DNA of 64,000 bases from Rhyacophila brunnea. Taxonomy: Eukaryota; Arthropoda; Insecta; Trichoptera; Rhyacophilidae. Below are positions 1 through 12,447 of the stretch, piece by piece. The stretch covers positions 310,001-374,000 of the forward strand of contig JAGYXB010000662.1 of assembly GCA_022495005.1 (NCBI GenBank), read 5' to 3'. The first letter of the stretch is position 1. Each line of letters opens with the position of its first letter. Below the pieces are notes generated by a model. It searched no databases. It worked only from the letters and a program-made list of their open reading frames with translations, and had not been told where the DNA came from. Made by a program: the position numbers and the translations under genes.

Positions 1-345
1 TTTTCCAAAGTGTGTCTGACGTAATTTCTTTTAAATAGTGTAAAATTTAAGGTAAATTATTTCGTGTATTAGCAATTTTTAATATTTTTCAATAGGTACA
101 TCCACTTGATTTATTAAATTGTCAAGTATCGACACATCAAAAATTGTATCACATAACTATATATTTTAAAACGATAATCAACATTAATATTTCATGTAAA
201 TTAGCGCCGCAGGCGACTTTTTACTATAAGGGTCATTTTGTGATGTGTGTTTATCCCACTTGTCTGGTCGACCTGCCAAGCCGGGCGTCTCCTGGCTCCG
301 ATCCTCCCCCTTTGTCGGGGCCATGCATTACAATATTACATGGAT
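1..345 (+). repeat. Unclassified dispersed repeat, copy A1 (truncated by window edge)
   Basis: This stretch recurs in inverted orientation at about 10060-10420. Shared blocks include the short sequence GCGCCGCAGGCGAC, a GTCTGGTCGAC block, a GC-rich segment around 270-330 and GTCAAGTATCGACAC. Neither copy has a clear coding frame or obvious termini, so the class is unknown. Confidence 0.6.
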
Positions 346-1955
346 ACAGACACAACATTTTATTTGATTGTACTGTCTAACCCCGTGTTACCGAGATTGC
401 ACAAATAGCAATTCTAGGATAGTTAGACCATTCGTTCGGGATTGCAATACATACCTACTACACATAGACATCGTTCAACTGACAATGCTTATTTATGGGC
501 AAAAACGGTCCATATTAAAAAAAAAAACATGTTGAAGTAGTAGTAAAAACTTGTTAAGTACATACTCGTACATATTATTATTAATTATTCTAACAACTGC
601 AAGGAGAAGCCTCGTTAAATATTAGCAAAAATTACAATACAATGATAGCCAATTAATTTAACATGTCTAGTTATAATTAATGCTTCATAGAAAATACTGA
701 GCAAATAAACCGTGAGCAATGTTAGATCCTAAGTGAAGTTATTCACAGATTATTTTGTATTAAATCTATAATTGATTATATTTGGTAGGTATTGTTCTAG
801 TGACTAGTGTCTAGAGACGGACACATCGGTCCTGATCAATGATCGTTATACAATCCTTATATTATGAATTACGTTATATATTATGTTTAATTTTAATTGA
901 TAAAAATTGTTTTGTTATAATATCTCAATCCACCAATTATTGTATTTCCCGAAATATGAGCATACTTAATATACGTAATAATAAGGCGTAGATACCTGCA
1001 AATCCCCAAATCAATAATAATATTATTGTAGTAAAGTAAAGTAAAGTGTGTTGGATATAGGCGTAGTTAATTTAAAATATTAAACTATATATATATAAAA
1101 AATTACGCATATATTATGTAAATATTTTGTATGCCTACCTATATTTTGACTATATGTGCGAATCATTTAGTTAGTATTAGGAGACTTTAGGAGATAATTC
1201 TCATCTAATTTGGAGTTAAGTTGTTTTAATACGGCAGAGTAGTTTCCAAGATGATTAATTGAAGAAATTACTAGGTACTAGTAAGATTGTGATGCTAGAA
1301 TTTGAATAGAATATTTCATTATAATATTATTGTAATCAGGATTTGCAATCATGGAATCCCGAATCGCAGAATTGATAATGCTGGAAATTTGGGATTCGCT
1401 TTCACACTATTTTAATTGCAAATAACCTGTGCGAATAAGAGTAGGTACGTACTTATTTAAAAAATGTTGGTTACTCAAAAAATTATCACCTAATGTAGAA
1501 AACATAATATATTAACTAACTAACTTAACATAAATTATTAACGGAAAACTTCTCTTCTCCGTACTTTAGTGGTGTAACGTTTTAATTTTAATACATACAA
1601 TTGTTTTGATTGTTTATAATCGTACAGATATTTTCCTCTTTGTCATTTTAATAGGAATAATATCATCATAATTAACTGGTGTAGTAATTAATTTCCAATA
1701 TGCGTAGGCATACATTATTTTTCAATAACGAAGACAATAGTCGTTTTTCATTAGCATAATGATATTATTATTCAAAATAGGTAATATTATTTAAATATTT
1801 CACGCATTCGCTAATCCCGTGACTCCAGAATGCGGATTTAGAAATAATAATCTAGGAATCCCTGGAGTGAAATCATTAATTGTTATATTATTCAAAAAAC
1901 CATGTAAGTACATATGAAAAATATAAAATAATACAAAATTAAATGTGAATTATCC
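346..1955. other. AT-rich noncoding stretch
   Basis: No ORF of note, repeat match within the window or RNA gene was seen. If the exon at 1960-2061 is real this is its first intron. Confidence 0.5.
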
Positions 1956-1959
1956 AAAC

Positions 1960-2061
1960 CTGTGCGCCTGGAATTGCCATAACTTCTCCGGGAAAACAAT
2001 ATATCAACAAAATTGGTAGCAAAACAATGTTCACCAGAACCCCCATCTCCTTCCCCATCAT
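1960..2061 (-). CDS. Putative first coding exon of a secreted protein (signal peptide), gene continues left of window
   Basis: On the minus strand an ATG at 2061 opens a 34-codon frame. It has a basic/acidic start (MMGKE), a long hydrophobic core (VLVNIVLLPILLIYCF) and a Pro/Gly/small-residue end (PGEVMAIPGAQ): the three-part layout of a signal peptide. It ends at CAG|GTTTGG (1960/1959), an acceptable but not strong donor, in phase 0. Without splicing the frame stops seven codons later. I do not recognise the protein and see no second exon in bases 1-1959, so the rest would lie left of the window. The composition upstream (2560-2770) would suit a promoter. The alternative is a chance hydrophobic ORF. 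Confidence 0.45.
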
Positions 2062-2399
2062 TTTTTTTGTTGTTATATTTTTATCTTATATATTTTTTTA
2101 ATCTATTGTTTTAACAATAATTGTCATGACGTCTTATAGACAGTGTAATCACTCAATCACATTATTTTATTTTTCCAAAATTGCATATTATTATTATTAT
2201 TATTAATCAAAACAATGTTAATTTGAATCCGTTTTATTAAGTAAATATGTTATTTAGTTAACCACATGTTATTCTGATAAAGTTTAGTTAACGCGCCGTA
2301 GTTTGTTATTATTGTTATTAAACTATTTATAACACGTAAATCACTATTATTTAAACGAAAACAGTTAAGCGGCTATTCAATTGAAGCTATTTGGTTTAA

Positions 2400-2770
2400 T
2401 GGGTATATAATATTAGTGTAGAACGGTTGTTTTTTTACCCGCCGTTTGTGAGTACGATTAATATATATTTTTTATTGAGATTAAATCATATGGATGTAAC
2501 GGAGAGGAGTTTTTTCTTCTATGGTATAATTGAGAATAATTGGGTGTTAAAGTGTGGCGATTCAAAGGTGTGACGTGTTATGCGGCCGACTGGTTTAATC
2601 TGCTGTTGCTGTATGGAAATGATACACAAGCCGAGCTGTGGGCAGAGGGGGCACGCTCTGTCCACCGCACGCGAGAGCTTTACACTGAAGAGTGAAGTGT
2701 GGTGATCACTGATCGGTGATCTGACCACAGTTTCACATGACTGCCTGGTCGTAGCACAACGCAACTACAA
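2400..2770 (-). promoter_or_regulatory. Candidate promoter / 5' UTR of the signal-peptide exon
   Basis: About 210 bases here (2560-2770) are clearly less AT-rich than the surroundings. Read on the minus strand they contain an arthropod-type initiator, TCAGT, at 2688-2684 and a second TCAGTG nearby in a GATC-rich palindrome (about 2704-2723). Position upstream of the ATG at 2061 suggests a transcription start, but no TATA box at the right spacing is convincing. Confidence 0.3.
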
Positions 2771-4375
2771 TTGCCACAACTCACTAACTAACAATGTGAT
2801 TCGCAAAAGTTAATTTATCACAATCTCACATTGACACATTGCATAGTTTTGTATGCTACATACATACTTCAATCCGGAAATAGGGACAATGATTTTGTAT
2901 TATTTATTATATTATTTTTTTATTATAAGTAAGTATATTATTCAGGTCACTATAAAATTTCTTCTCAAACTCTTAGTCGTATGTTGTACGAGGATTGATT
3001 ATTCGACATTTCCTCTATTGACTAGGTACCTACTTCTTGAATACAATATGAATTAATTGAACAGAAATCGTGTGACTTTTACTCAGCCAGCATTTTTCGC
3101 TAATATAAAGTGCAACAGTATAGTTGATATAGGTATATTCTAACAGTTCGGTGAGAGACAATTTTGTATTCAAAATATAATTACACATTTATTCATATTA
3201 ATACAATATTTAGATGCTTGTCTTTGTGACTGTGACTGAAAATAACCTTCAAAAATGTTACTGATACTCATCCAAACAAAAAAGATGTTCTACAATAATA
3301 GGAACAATTTTTAACTTCTATTAAATTTTTATTTGTTTTACTATTTTACGTATAAGAAAAAAAATGTGATCGATATTATATTTAGTTTTCTATTGTAGAT
3401 CACATAAAAACATTATATGTACTTATAAAAACAAATTGTTATATTATAATATTTAGGTATTCAATGTAAACTGGGCATAGAGACATAGGTACAATGTTGA
3501 CAAAATCATGTGAATATTTAAAATAAAATTGTATTGATTTGACATTGGTATAGATAGAAAGTTAAGCTTTATCTTCTCAATTTCGACTAATGTTTAGTAA
3601 TTAGTTGAACTCAGTAATGGAGTAAATACATCAGTGCAAATTATCTAAATATCATTGTCAAAATATATATTAAAGAGTATTATATTGTAAGTTAGTAGGG
3701 TGTTATGATTTTTAATATGCTGTCTATACACGTTATAATATTTTATATGGATTGGATATATTATAGTAATGGCAATATAACAATTTTATTATTCTTGACA
3801 GAGTTAATACTATACTTTGGTAAAATTCTTGGAATCCTTGGCAGGTGCTATTTTCGTAGAATTAAATCCAGGGTCCTTATTGCAAAAAAAAGTTACCTAC
3901 TGGGCGGATTCTAAAACAGTTTTACGAGATTATATTTTTTAATGGTGATATAGACTAATACGACAACAAATTATTTGAAAATTAAAATGCAACTACAAAC
4001 TATCGTATAACATAATTAAAATTAAAATTAAATTAAATAAGTATTATAATTTTGTTAATATGACAGTCGTGTCATATTGTTATAAAAACAGTTTTTGAGC
4101 TGTTGCACCAAGCGATTTAGCAACAAATCGCGCCCAAGTCAACACTCCCTACCTACCTACTTATGGCAAAGCGCATTTCTTATAATTATGGGAACTCAAG
4201 TAAGTAAGACAGGTATCATCAACCTAAATAAAATTAATAATAAAAATATAATAAAATAAAACATTTTTCTCGTTCAACGAATAATGCACAAGATTTCAGA
4301 ATGTAACATTCTTCATTGAACATAAGTGCATAATTTAAAGAAAAGTGCATAAGAAAAAAATCTGTTGATGACAAA
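2771..4375. other. AT-rich intergenic stretch
   Basis: Only short chance ORFs of extreme AT composition, with no recognisable domain or repeat. Confidence 0.5.
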
Positions 4376-4456
4376 AATGACGCCCAGCGAGACACGAAAC
4401 CGCGTCCGATGGTATTGCGCCAATGTGCTTTACCAATTGAGTCATGTGTGTCTCAC
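4376..4456 (-). repeat. tRNA-derived SINE head
   Basis: Read on the minus strand it resembles a tRNA with degenerate A and B boxes (TGACTCAATTGGT and GGTTTCGTGTC). It shares the block GGTAAAGCACATTGGC with the plus-strand copy near 6090. It does not fold into a complete tRNA, so I call it a SINE fragment. Confidence 0.5.
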
Positions 4457-5578
4457 TTAATCGCGATGAAAGTAACTAGAAGATTTTTACATTTCTGAAA
4501 TGTTTCATATATTGCGTTAATTTTGGTACTAGGATTTTGTGTTTTAAAATCAAAGTATTACCTTAAGGGGGATCCTATATGCCAACAGAGAACCTAGCGG
4601 AAAAATACGAAGCTTGCAACTTGAGAATTATTTTTGAAAATTTATAATTTCAACTGTATTATTTAATAAATATGTATCTGAAAACATTAAAAACATTTTT
4701 TTCAGTCAAAGATAAACTTACAAAAAAAATATATAAATTTGTCACATATTTGGTACACAGGTTACGTTATTATTACATTATTTTTATGGTTTTATTTATT
4801 ATTAAAATTTAGTTCATTAAGTTTAAAATTTTTTACCGTTTAGATTTTTGACTAATTCATAGTTTAAATATTTTTATACCTATTTTAAAAAACGTCAAAC
4901 ATAAAATACTAATATCTAGTTAAGTTTTAGTTCCAGTTTAGTATGAGACTTATGTCGCATACGCACGCCAACTGCTCTATATAGTATTCCAAATACTAGT
5001 AAGTATTTTGGAACAAGTTTTGATACTGAGTATTTTTTTAATACTGGTAGTAAGTATACTTAGTCTTCAAAATCGACCAGTTTTCCCACCTCTACTAGCT
5101 ACCATTAAACTACAAAAAATATTAATACTCTTTCATGGAGATACATAATTTTTGACGTTTCACAAAAATGACTTAATTTTTAAATATCGATCTAAACAGA
5201 TTTTTTTTGGTTTGAAATTTCAAATACAATAAATTAATTTTATAAATGCACGGCCGATTACATTTGAAATTCCGATTGTAATAATAATTATTGCAATAAG
5301 AAAAAAAAATGTATAAAATCAATATTTTAATTACATTATTTTTCTACTATGTGTATAATTCACATGATTTATGAATGTAGCATTCGTTATTGAATATAGT
5401 TTTGTTAATACATACTTACACAAATTCAAACTTACAAAATATGGTTACATAAGCAGAGTATACGCTTCATAACTTTGCACTTGTTACTTCACTGCTACGC
5501 CTCTTTGCCCGTTTACTTCGCATAAAATTAGATCAAATGATATTCACTTGTATTAATAAATAAATAAAGAGATAATAA
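4457..5578. other. AT-rich stretch without features
   Basis: Poly-A/T tracts and no coding signal; nothing recognisable. Confidence 0.45.
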
Positions 5579-6010
5579 TTGAATACGTGTATTAAATAAG
5601 GCTCTAAGTACCAAAAAGTAGTATTGCCTGTAGTTACAAAATACCGAGTCATTGCAGTAAAATTTCATGAAGCAGACCTTTTGAAAAATGTAGTTTTACA
5701 GTGTGAAGCAATCACGGCAGCTTCTATAATTTTAGGTATTAAGAACTCGCAAGTGTCAACACACCATCGTCAGCTATTTCATATTGAATGCCGTTGACCA
5801 CTGCAGTGCTACTTACACCATTATAAATAAAACACGCCAACGGACTTACAACGTCGACAGGTTTAATTATTTTGCTGTATTTTTTTGACTTGCTTGAGGC
5901 ACTTAGACTATAGTTGAAGTGATTGGCGTTGGTATGTAGAACATTTTTCTATAAAAATGTCAGTTTTTATTATTTTGGTACTTAGCGCCTTAATTAATAC
6001 ACGTATTCAA
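5579..6010. mobile_element. 432-bp MITE with about 35-bp terminal inverted repeats
   Basis: The ends are inverted copies of one another, beginning TTGAATACGTGTATTAA and continuing through GCTCTAAGTACCAAAA on the left and its GCGCTAAGTACCAAAA counterpart on the right. The interior has no ORF. A target-site duplication could not be fixed, so the superfamily is unassigned. Confidence 0.7.
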
Positions 6011-6082
6011 TATAAAAACTAAGATAACACTTCAGATACAGAGTTGTCAGTTAATTATTATTGGTGTGATTACGTAGGGTAC

Positions 6083-6290
6083 AGATTGCTTAATCGGTAA
6101 AGCACATTGGCTGGATGGATTTCAGTTAGTTCAGCTGGGTACCTACCAACCAAGTATGTATATTAAATACCTGCGTATGTTTCTGAATTGTTCCTGCACC
6201 TGTAGGTGTCGTTCCTCTGCTGAAGAAGGCCTCGTCCAATTCTTCCTGCCCTCGTGTACCGTTAGCTTTTGCGACCCCCTCATTTTATGT
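6083..6290 (+). repeat. tRNA-derived SINE
   Basis: The head GCTTAATCGGTAAAGCACAT is shared with the SINE at 4376-4456. A body of about 150 bases ends near CCCTCATTTT. The promoter boxes are degenerate. Confidence 0.45.
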
Positions 6291-7220
6291 TGAAGTGTTT
6301 CTATAATATTAAATAATTTGTTAGCGACTTTAAGCTAATTCGAGAATCAACACACTAATCTTTTTTTTTCAAAACGGATAATTTCATTCGCCCTGCCTGT
6401 GCCAGTTAGTGCAAATGGCATACTAAAAGTTACCTCGTTATAGATCGTTTTATGCTCCGGACTTGGCTGCCCAATATTTTAGCTTAATTTAATAGATAAT
6501 AGGGTAAATTCAGGGAACACAAAAATATTGGGAAATGGGTTGTTTTCTGGGTGAGGTTATAACAAGGTTTAATTCTCGACTATGGGGAGATATTATGAGG
6601 ATATTATGTTATTTTCAATAGTTACGTCTGTTGTTGCATTAAAGTTTATCACATAAACGAAACACGCATTCCATATTGGTAATATTTGAGAGCATGTTGG
6701 CTTGATCTGTGTTTCTTGGGTTTTATGGCCTGACCATATTGAAGTCGTAAATTTAAAAAGACTTCCACAACTTGGTCCATGGCGACTGGCTTTCACATTT
6801 CTATCTTTTTAATCTATTCTGTGGTAAGGTTATTTTATTTGGTGCTGACTCAAACCATTGTAAACATTTAAAATTATTTAATGTTGAATAATTATATTTG
6901 ACGTAAATCTACGAGCTGTCGTAGATAAAACAGATTGTCGCATAATACTGAAATCAAAGATGACGCGTTATTCGTGGACCATTGCTGACATTGATGTTCC
7001 AATTTTATTAATTTCAATAAGACCATTAATTTGATATTGACTGGTATCAAATATTTGAAAATAGCGCTGTCATCATTATCAGCTATTTGACAGATACGAA
7101 TTTATACTTACTAGCACCTAACAGAATAAAAATACTAATTTACTTACCTACATATTTTCTTCTATTTCTCACTAGTATTCGGTGGTGTTTATTACGTATT
7201 TTATTTAAATATTAATTTGA
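6291..7220. other. Stretch without recognisable features
   Basis: Mixed AT-rich sequence with only short ORFs in conflicting frames. No domain or within-window repeat was found. Confidence 0.45.
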
Positions 7221-7224
7221 TCTC

Positions 7225-8165
7225 GGTCATCTATTTCCGATACAGTAGCTCACGGTGAATTGTGATACGGCCAAGTGCATATGCATAATTTTCCGGACAC
7301 GATCTTTGACAATCCCTGTTTGACCCTATTCAGGCGGCAACACAAATCCAAGGATTCACTCGACGTGACTCTAGCATTGTGTAGGTACATCTTGATTGTA
7401 AAAAAAAAATGGTCGACAATAACGTTGAGGCTGCCAGACATTCTGTCTATCCGAGACCCCTGTCTGTATACCCAATAGCTTAACACTGCCTTACAAACAA
7501 CCACCACATGTAAACAATCAACATAGGCTTGCCATTGTCCAATCAATCGTATTTTCCTCAAAACGAACGGGGGTCCCCTTCGAAAGCACATCAAAGGTTG
7601 GAAACTATTCTAATATAATATTAGTATGTATATTCATCATCATCACCATCATCAGCCGGGGTCAATCCATTGCTGGATGAAATAAAATTTTCCCCTAGCT
7701 CCCTCCACTCATCTCGGTCCTTAGTTCTTCGCTGCCACGTACATCCCGCATCCGGAAACTTGTACGTATGCAGTTCGCCGTATCACACTTCACCGTGAAA
7801 TGTTGTATCAGAAATACATGGCCGTATATTAAAGACCGTTCAACCTATTTGGGTCGTATAGTGCTGACATAAAATTCATGTCTAAATAAAACACGGTTCT
7901 TGTCGGTTTACACTTTACAGGAAGCCAGCAGCAAACAAATTTTGAAAATAGCCGATATACTGGATTATTAGGTTTTCATTGTTGAATTCATGAATTTTGC
8001 GAAAATAAAGCTATGAAAATTGAATTAATTAATTTTCATATTGAATCTAATAAAATTGAAGACCGTATTGTATACAGTCATCTCTTTCCGATAAGAAAGC
8101 TCACGGCGAACTGTGCCATGGTGAAATGTTATACGTACAATTTACATGTAACCGGTACACCCATC
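7225..8165. repeat. Cluster of fragments of an unclassified palindromic repeat family
   Basis: Related blocks sit at about 7225-7320, 7750-7870 and 8055-8160, with further members at 11340-11455 and 13035-13115. All are built around short words such as GTTCGCCGT, CACTTCACCGTG and TCCGGAAACTTGTA, or their reverse complements such as GAAAGCTCACGGCGAACTG. The mirror relationship suggests the terminal parts of a DNA transposon. An RTE 3' end lies between two of the fragments. Confidence 0.5.
7633..7745 (-). mobile_element. 3' end of an RTE-type LINE
   Basis: On the minus strand the sequence runs from ACGTGGCAGCGAAGAAC through CATCCAGCAATGG to a GATGATGGTGATGATGATG tail. The same layout ends the RTE copies at 31439-31619 and 42990-44041. 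Only the last roughly 110 bases are present, as is usual for 5'-truncated LINE insertions. Confidence 0.7.
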
Positions 8166-8169
8166 CAAC

Positions 8170-9534
8170 ATAATGAGTTCGTTCATCCGGTTTAGTGTGG
8201 ATGCTTAATGCCCCTTGGATACAACTGTATGACGGCATTTGTCCAGCAGTTGTCGAGATATATTATTATAAACTAATTCATAAAGATGTACTGGAATCAA
8301 GCGAGCACATATTATGTAGGGGGAGGGTTTTGGGGTCCGGACACCCTCAGGAACAGAAAAATACAAATTTACAAATAATTTAGGTGATTGGAATATTAGC
8401 TACTTCTCATTCCTCTCGTCAGGACCAACTGACTAAGGACATGCCTTCTCAACGAGTTGGCCCCATTATTTGTGTTTGCTTGTGGCTACTAAAGACCCGT
8501 GACAATCATGAATGAATAATTGGTATAATCATCTGGGACATCCAATGTTTGCTTTAATATTCTGATGTGGCATGTGTCAAAAACTGCGGGGACGACACAA
8601 ACGGACACAAACGATCCTAATTATTATTATGACCGTTAAACAATGCGCATTCTATAACCGCATGTAGACAGTTTGCAATTAATAGCTTGTACGTGAGCAC
8701 CATTAGTTATAAGTACATGCAAGCTAAGTGCAATAAAACCACACTCAACGAGTGTCTGGGTATGAGAAATGTACTAGGAAAAGTACGGGGCTATGCGGTT
8801 GAATTGAGAAGAAGTTATAACTAGTAGGTGAGGTAAATATAGAAGTACCTAAGTGGGACTGGTTAATTTTTAACCCTGCCCCCAGGTACCACCTTAAAAA
8901 TCAGTAATGAATAATTATTATGAATATTTTTTCGAAACGGATCCCTGTGCGTGCCTGTTTGGATTATAACTTGATATTTCGAATGCTTCCTCATCTGTGG
9001 TCAATGCTCACGAAGAAGATGAAGCGGTCACTACGTCAACCAAATTGTATAGTTTGAATCCTGTTAACATAATTCTTGAACGATTAATGACGGTTTATCG
9101 CGTAAGGATTTTTTTCCAAACATCCTCGAACCCTCACGCACCTAAAACTGCCACTGTGTTGCCTAAATGGAGACGAATACGAATGGATACGAATCTTGGA
9201 CGCCCGCCTGTTGGCTTGCTTCTTCCCAGGGCATAACGATATTCATTCACCCCGCTGAATACACTCTTTATTCTTCGAAGGCTACATTCTAGTACATACA
9301 CCACATCCACATGGCGGAAGCAGGTCCTAAATAAATTCTTCACTTTCAATGTGATTAAGGCTGCATTATCTTGACACCTCACTGTCAGTAACGTCCAGTA
9401 TCAGTTAAAGTTATATCGTCGCATTTCAGATCGATTGGTTACATTTCGAATCATTTCGAATAATGAAAAAAAAAGCTATCGTTCGAAATAATCATAATTT
9501 ATATAGTTTTCTTAATAAGATCTTAAGAACATCC
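8170..9534. other. Stretch without classified features
   Basis: ORFs of 60-82 codons occur on both strands but overlap one another and show no domain. Part may belong to the flanking unclassified repeats. Confidence 0.4.
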
Positions 9535-9893
9535 TTCAGTGAAACGGCAAATAATTTTCAACTATAGGTGCGACGAAATTTCGGACTGGCTGCCAATCGG
9601 AATGCGAAAGTCGAGCTGTAAACATGTCAATTTGTTTTGTGATGGCGTCGGGGGAATTAATTCTTAAATCGTGTAAAGATGACTAAAAAACGTTACCCAT
9701 TCACTTGAAAACATGTCAATGAATATATTATTATTATTAATAGAACAATAAACATAACATTAAATGGACGCATGTTGAATTTTTATGAAAAATTATGTTT
9801 TGTTCTGCGCGCGTCGTTTGCACAATCTTCGCGTTGCGTAGTCACGATCGTTTTAGACCGACCCCCAGCTGAAGTATAGCCTTAATTATGGAA
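9535..9893 (+). repeat. Unclassified dispersed repeat, copy B1 (uninterrupted)
   Basis: Matches copy B2 at 11452-12447 over its whole length, starting CAGTGAAACGGCAAAT and ending GAAGTATAGCCTTAA. It lacks the LINE fragment that interrupts copy B2, so it represents the empty-site form. Confidence 0.65.
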
Positions 9894-10059
9894 ATAATTC
9901 TCGAAAACTTGTGCATCAGCTAAATCAACATTATATGGCCCCAGCAAAAACTTAAATAATTTAACACCTGAAAGTCTATTTTTTAATCTATAGCGTGGAG
10001 CCAACATTTTTAAACTTCCAATACTTGTAAAAAGACTACGCCTTGGAGGTCGTATTGTC

Positions 10060-10420
10060 TTGCCTTAGAGGGCTTAGAGTCTCAGAGAGACGTATGCATG
10101 GCCCCCACAAAGGGGGGGCTGACAGGGCTCTAGCCTGGGGGTCCGGGCTCAGGAAGGGCCTCGGCATGACGAGTCGACCAGATAAGTGAGATAAACACAG
10201 ATCACAAATTTTCTCTAATAGTAAAAATGTCGCCTGCGGCGCTATTTTGCTTCAAAGATATTAATAATTGAAAAAAATGGTTTTACGATGCTATTTTTAA
10301 CTCTGTGCCGATACTCGACAACTACATAATTCAAATGGATGTACATATTAAAACTACAAAAAATCGCTACAAATACACTTTAATTTTACCACGTACGCCA
10401 TGTGGAAAACACTACTGCAG
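10060..10420 (-). repeat. Unclassified dispersed repeat, copy A2
   Basis: Inverted counterpart of the repeat at 1-345, including the GC-rich segment around 10095-10190 and GCCTGCGGCGC near 10228. The right side may extend to about 10500 beyond what is visible in copy A1. Confidence 0.6.
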
Positions 10421-10499
10421 TGCGTCACACTGCCTTTACCCTTAGCGATAGGTAGGGGGCCTGCCAAACATACTAGCCTGGGGGCCTACTTCAGGATGT

Positions 10500-11335
10500 G
10501 GGGTCCATGGACGTATGACTAGTGTAGCGGAGAGAGAATAAAAAAACATAAAACAATGTTCAACGATCATGATGGTAGTTTTTAAAATAATTACCTATCT
10601 TGCTATATTTGTTCGGTATTAGTATTATAGTGATAAGAGTGATAAGTATTTAAGTTTATTATAACGCGTTAATATTGTATTACCAATAATTATTGGAATT
10701 ATTTTAGGCACCGGTAAACGTATGCTATGATAAAATTACGATGGGCAAATTTTTTGCAGGTTTCGTCTCATGGCTTTGTCATGAAAATGCATCAGTTCAA
10801 GTTCCAAATGGATCTTGTCGTATATTATTATGGAAAATAAGTACTTACTAAAGAATACTCGGAGTTGTATTTAACATCCTTTCTTCCCTCACTTTCTATT
10901 TTCATCGAAATATCTTTTACTTAAGTACTTAATTTTAATCGTCTCCACCCTCTCCACCCCCCTAAAAGCAAGTGACGTATGCACATTGTGACATTATAAA
11001 GGGCGGCGAATGGAAGACCGAATGTGATCATTACATTTTTTTTTAAATCAATGGCGGTTTTCCATAAAGCATACGATGCGGTCACTTCATTAGAAAGTAC
11101 CGACATCATAGTTTTAAAATATGTAAATAAAAATATATAACCTGTCAGCGATTTGGAACTTTATGTACCTGTAATACCACCGCTGTTTGAGAATAGGGCG
11201 TAGGTTTAATGGAAATTCTCTAATCTAATGTGTATGTCAATTTTTCAAGATTTTGGCTGCGTTTTCTCTCTTTAGGGTAGCCAAAAATAATTGGGTAGTA
11301 AAAAAAAGATAGTTATCTACCTAACAAATTTGCAT
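10500..11335. other. Stretch without features
   Basis: AT-rich with no convincing coding region. A 62-codon minus-strand frame at 10921-11109 has no recognisable motif. Confidence 0.4.
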
Positions 11336-11451
11336 GTAATTTGCGTGTCCGGAAACTTGTATCTATACAGTTCGCCGTATCACACTTCGCCGAGAAATGT
11401 TGTACCGTTGTACCTATCGGAAATATATTATGGTCGTATATTAAGACGATA

Positions 11452-12447
11452 CATCAGTGAAACGGCAAATAGTTTTCAACTATAGGCGCGACGAAATTTT
11501 GGACTCGCTGGCATTCGGAGAGAGAACGTCGAGCTGGGAACACGTCAATTTGTTTCGTGTTGGCAACGGGGGTATTAATTCTTAAATCGTGTAAAGATGA
11601 CTAAAAACGTTACCCATTTACTTGAAAAAGAAAACATGTCAATGAATAAATTATTATTGGTACTAATAGAACATACGTTAAAGTGCCCACCACCAACCGT
11701 CATATATGCACAGCCGTGGATATGCACGGCCGCTTTCTATGACGCTTTAAACGTGTCTGAAAGAAGTGATTTTCAGTGCTCATTCCGTCCCAAGACGGAG
11801 CCGACGGGACTGATGCTGCAACCATGCACCGTAGTGCTTAAAGAAGAAAGCTAAGAAAGATTTTTTTTTGTTTTTTGGACTGGCTCTGCTGTCCGCTGAC
11901 GTTAAGCGCTTTGTGTACCCGCATACTGAGTGTCACGAATTGAAATGGGTGAGTCTACAGAAAAGTCGGGACTATTCCGCTCCCCATACGACGCTGCAAA
12001 TTTTTCGAATGCCGCGAAGTTGGCCTCGGTTGCTATCAGATCTCCATGACCAATTGGGCCCGTGTGAGGACGGACCCTGGCAAACAACTCCGCTCGTTCG
12101 AGTTCCATAAGCGGGTAATCCCAGAGGATGTGTTCAACATCTTGGTGGTCATGCCCGCAGGTACAACCCGGCCCATCTACTATCAAGCTAAACTCGTGGA
12201 GTCTGGCGGCGAAGTTGCCATGGCCGGTGAGGAACTGGCTAATCCAGTGCGAAGGTTGGAGTCTTCCAGTTTGGTGCCTGCAGAATATGTCTGGAAAAAA
12301 ACAGAACATTAAATGGACGCATATTGGATTTATATGACAAATTATATTTCGTTCGGCATGCGTCATTTGCACCCGCGATCCGCAATCCGCGCATCGCCTA
12401 GCCACGATCTTTTTAGACCGTGCCTCAACTGAGGTATAGCCTTAACG
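11452..12447 (+). repeat. Unclassified dispersed repeat, copy B2, split by a LINE fragment
   Basis: Outer parts align with copy B1 at 9535-9893. The match breaks near 11673 and resumes near 12302 at AACATTAAATGGACGCAT. The inserted 630 bases are a minus-strand LINE 3' region. Upstream (11340-11455) lies a fragment of the palindromic family also seen at 7750-7870. Confidence 0.6.
11674..12301 (-). mobile_element. 3' region of an R1/I/Jockey-type LINE inserted in repeat B2
   Basis: The minus strand (about 12294-11985) encodes the C-terminal zinc-knuckle region that follows the RT in many insect non-LTR elements: WISQFLTGHGNF, then CTCGHDHQDVEHILWDYP. The CxC...H spacing and the DVEH(I/L) word are typical. 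The part down to 11674 is the 3' UTR. The fragment is 5'-truncated and noncoding as a unit. Confidence 0.7.
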
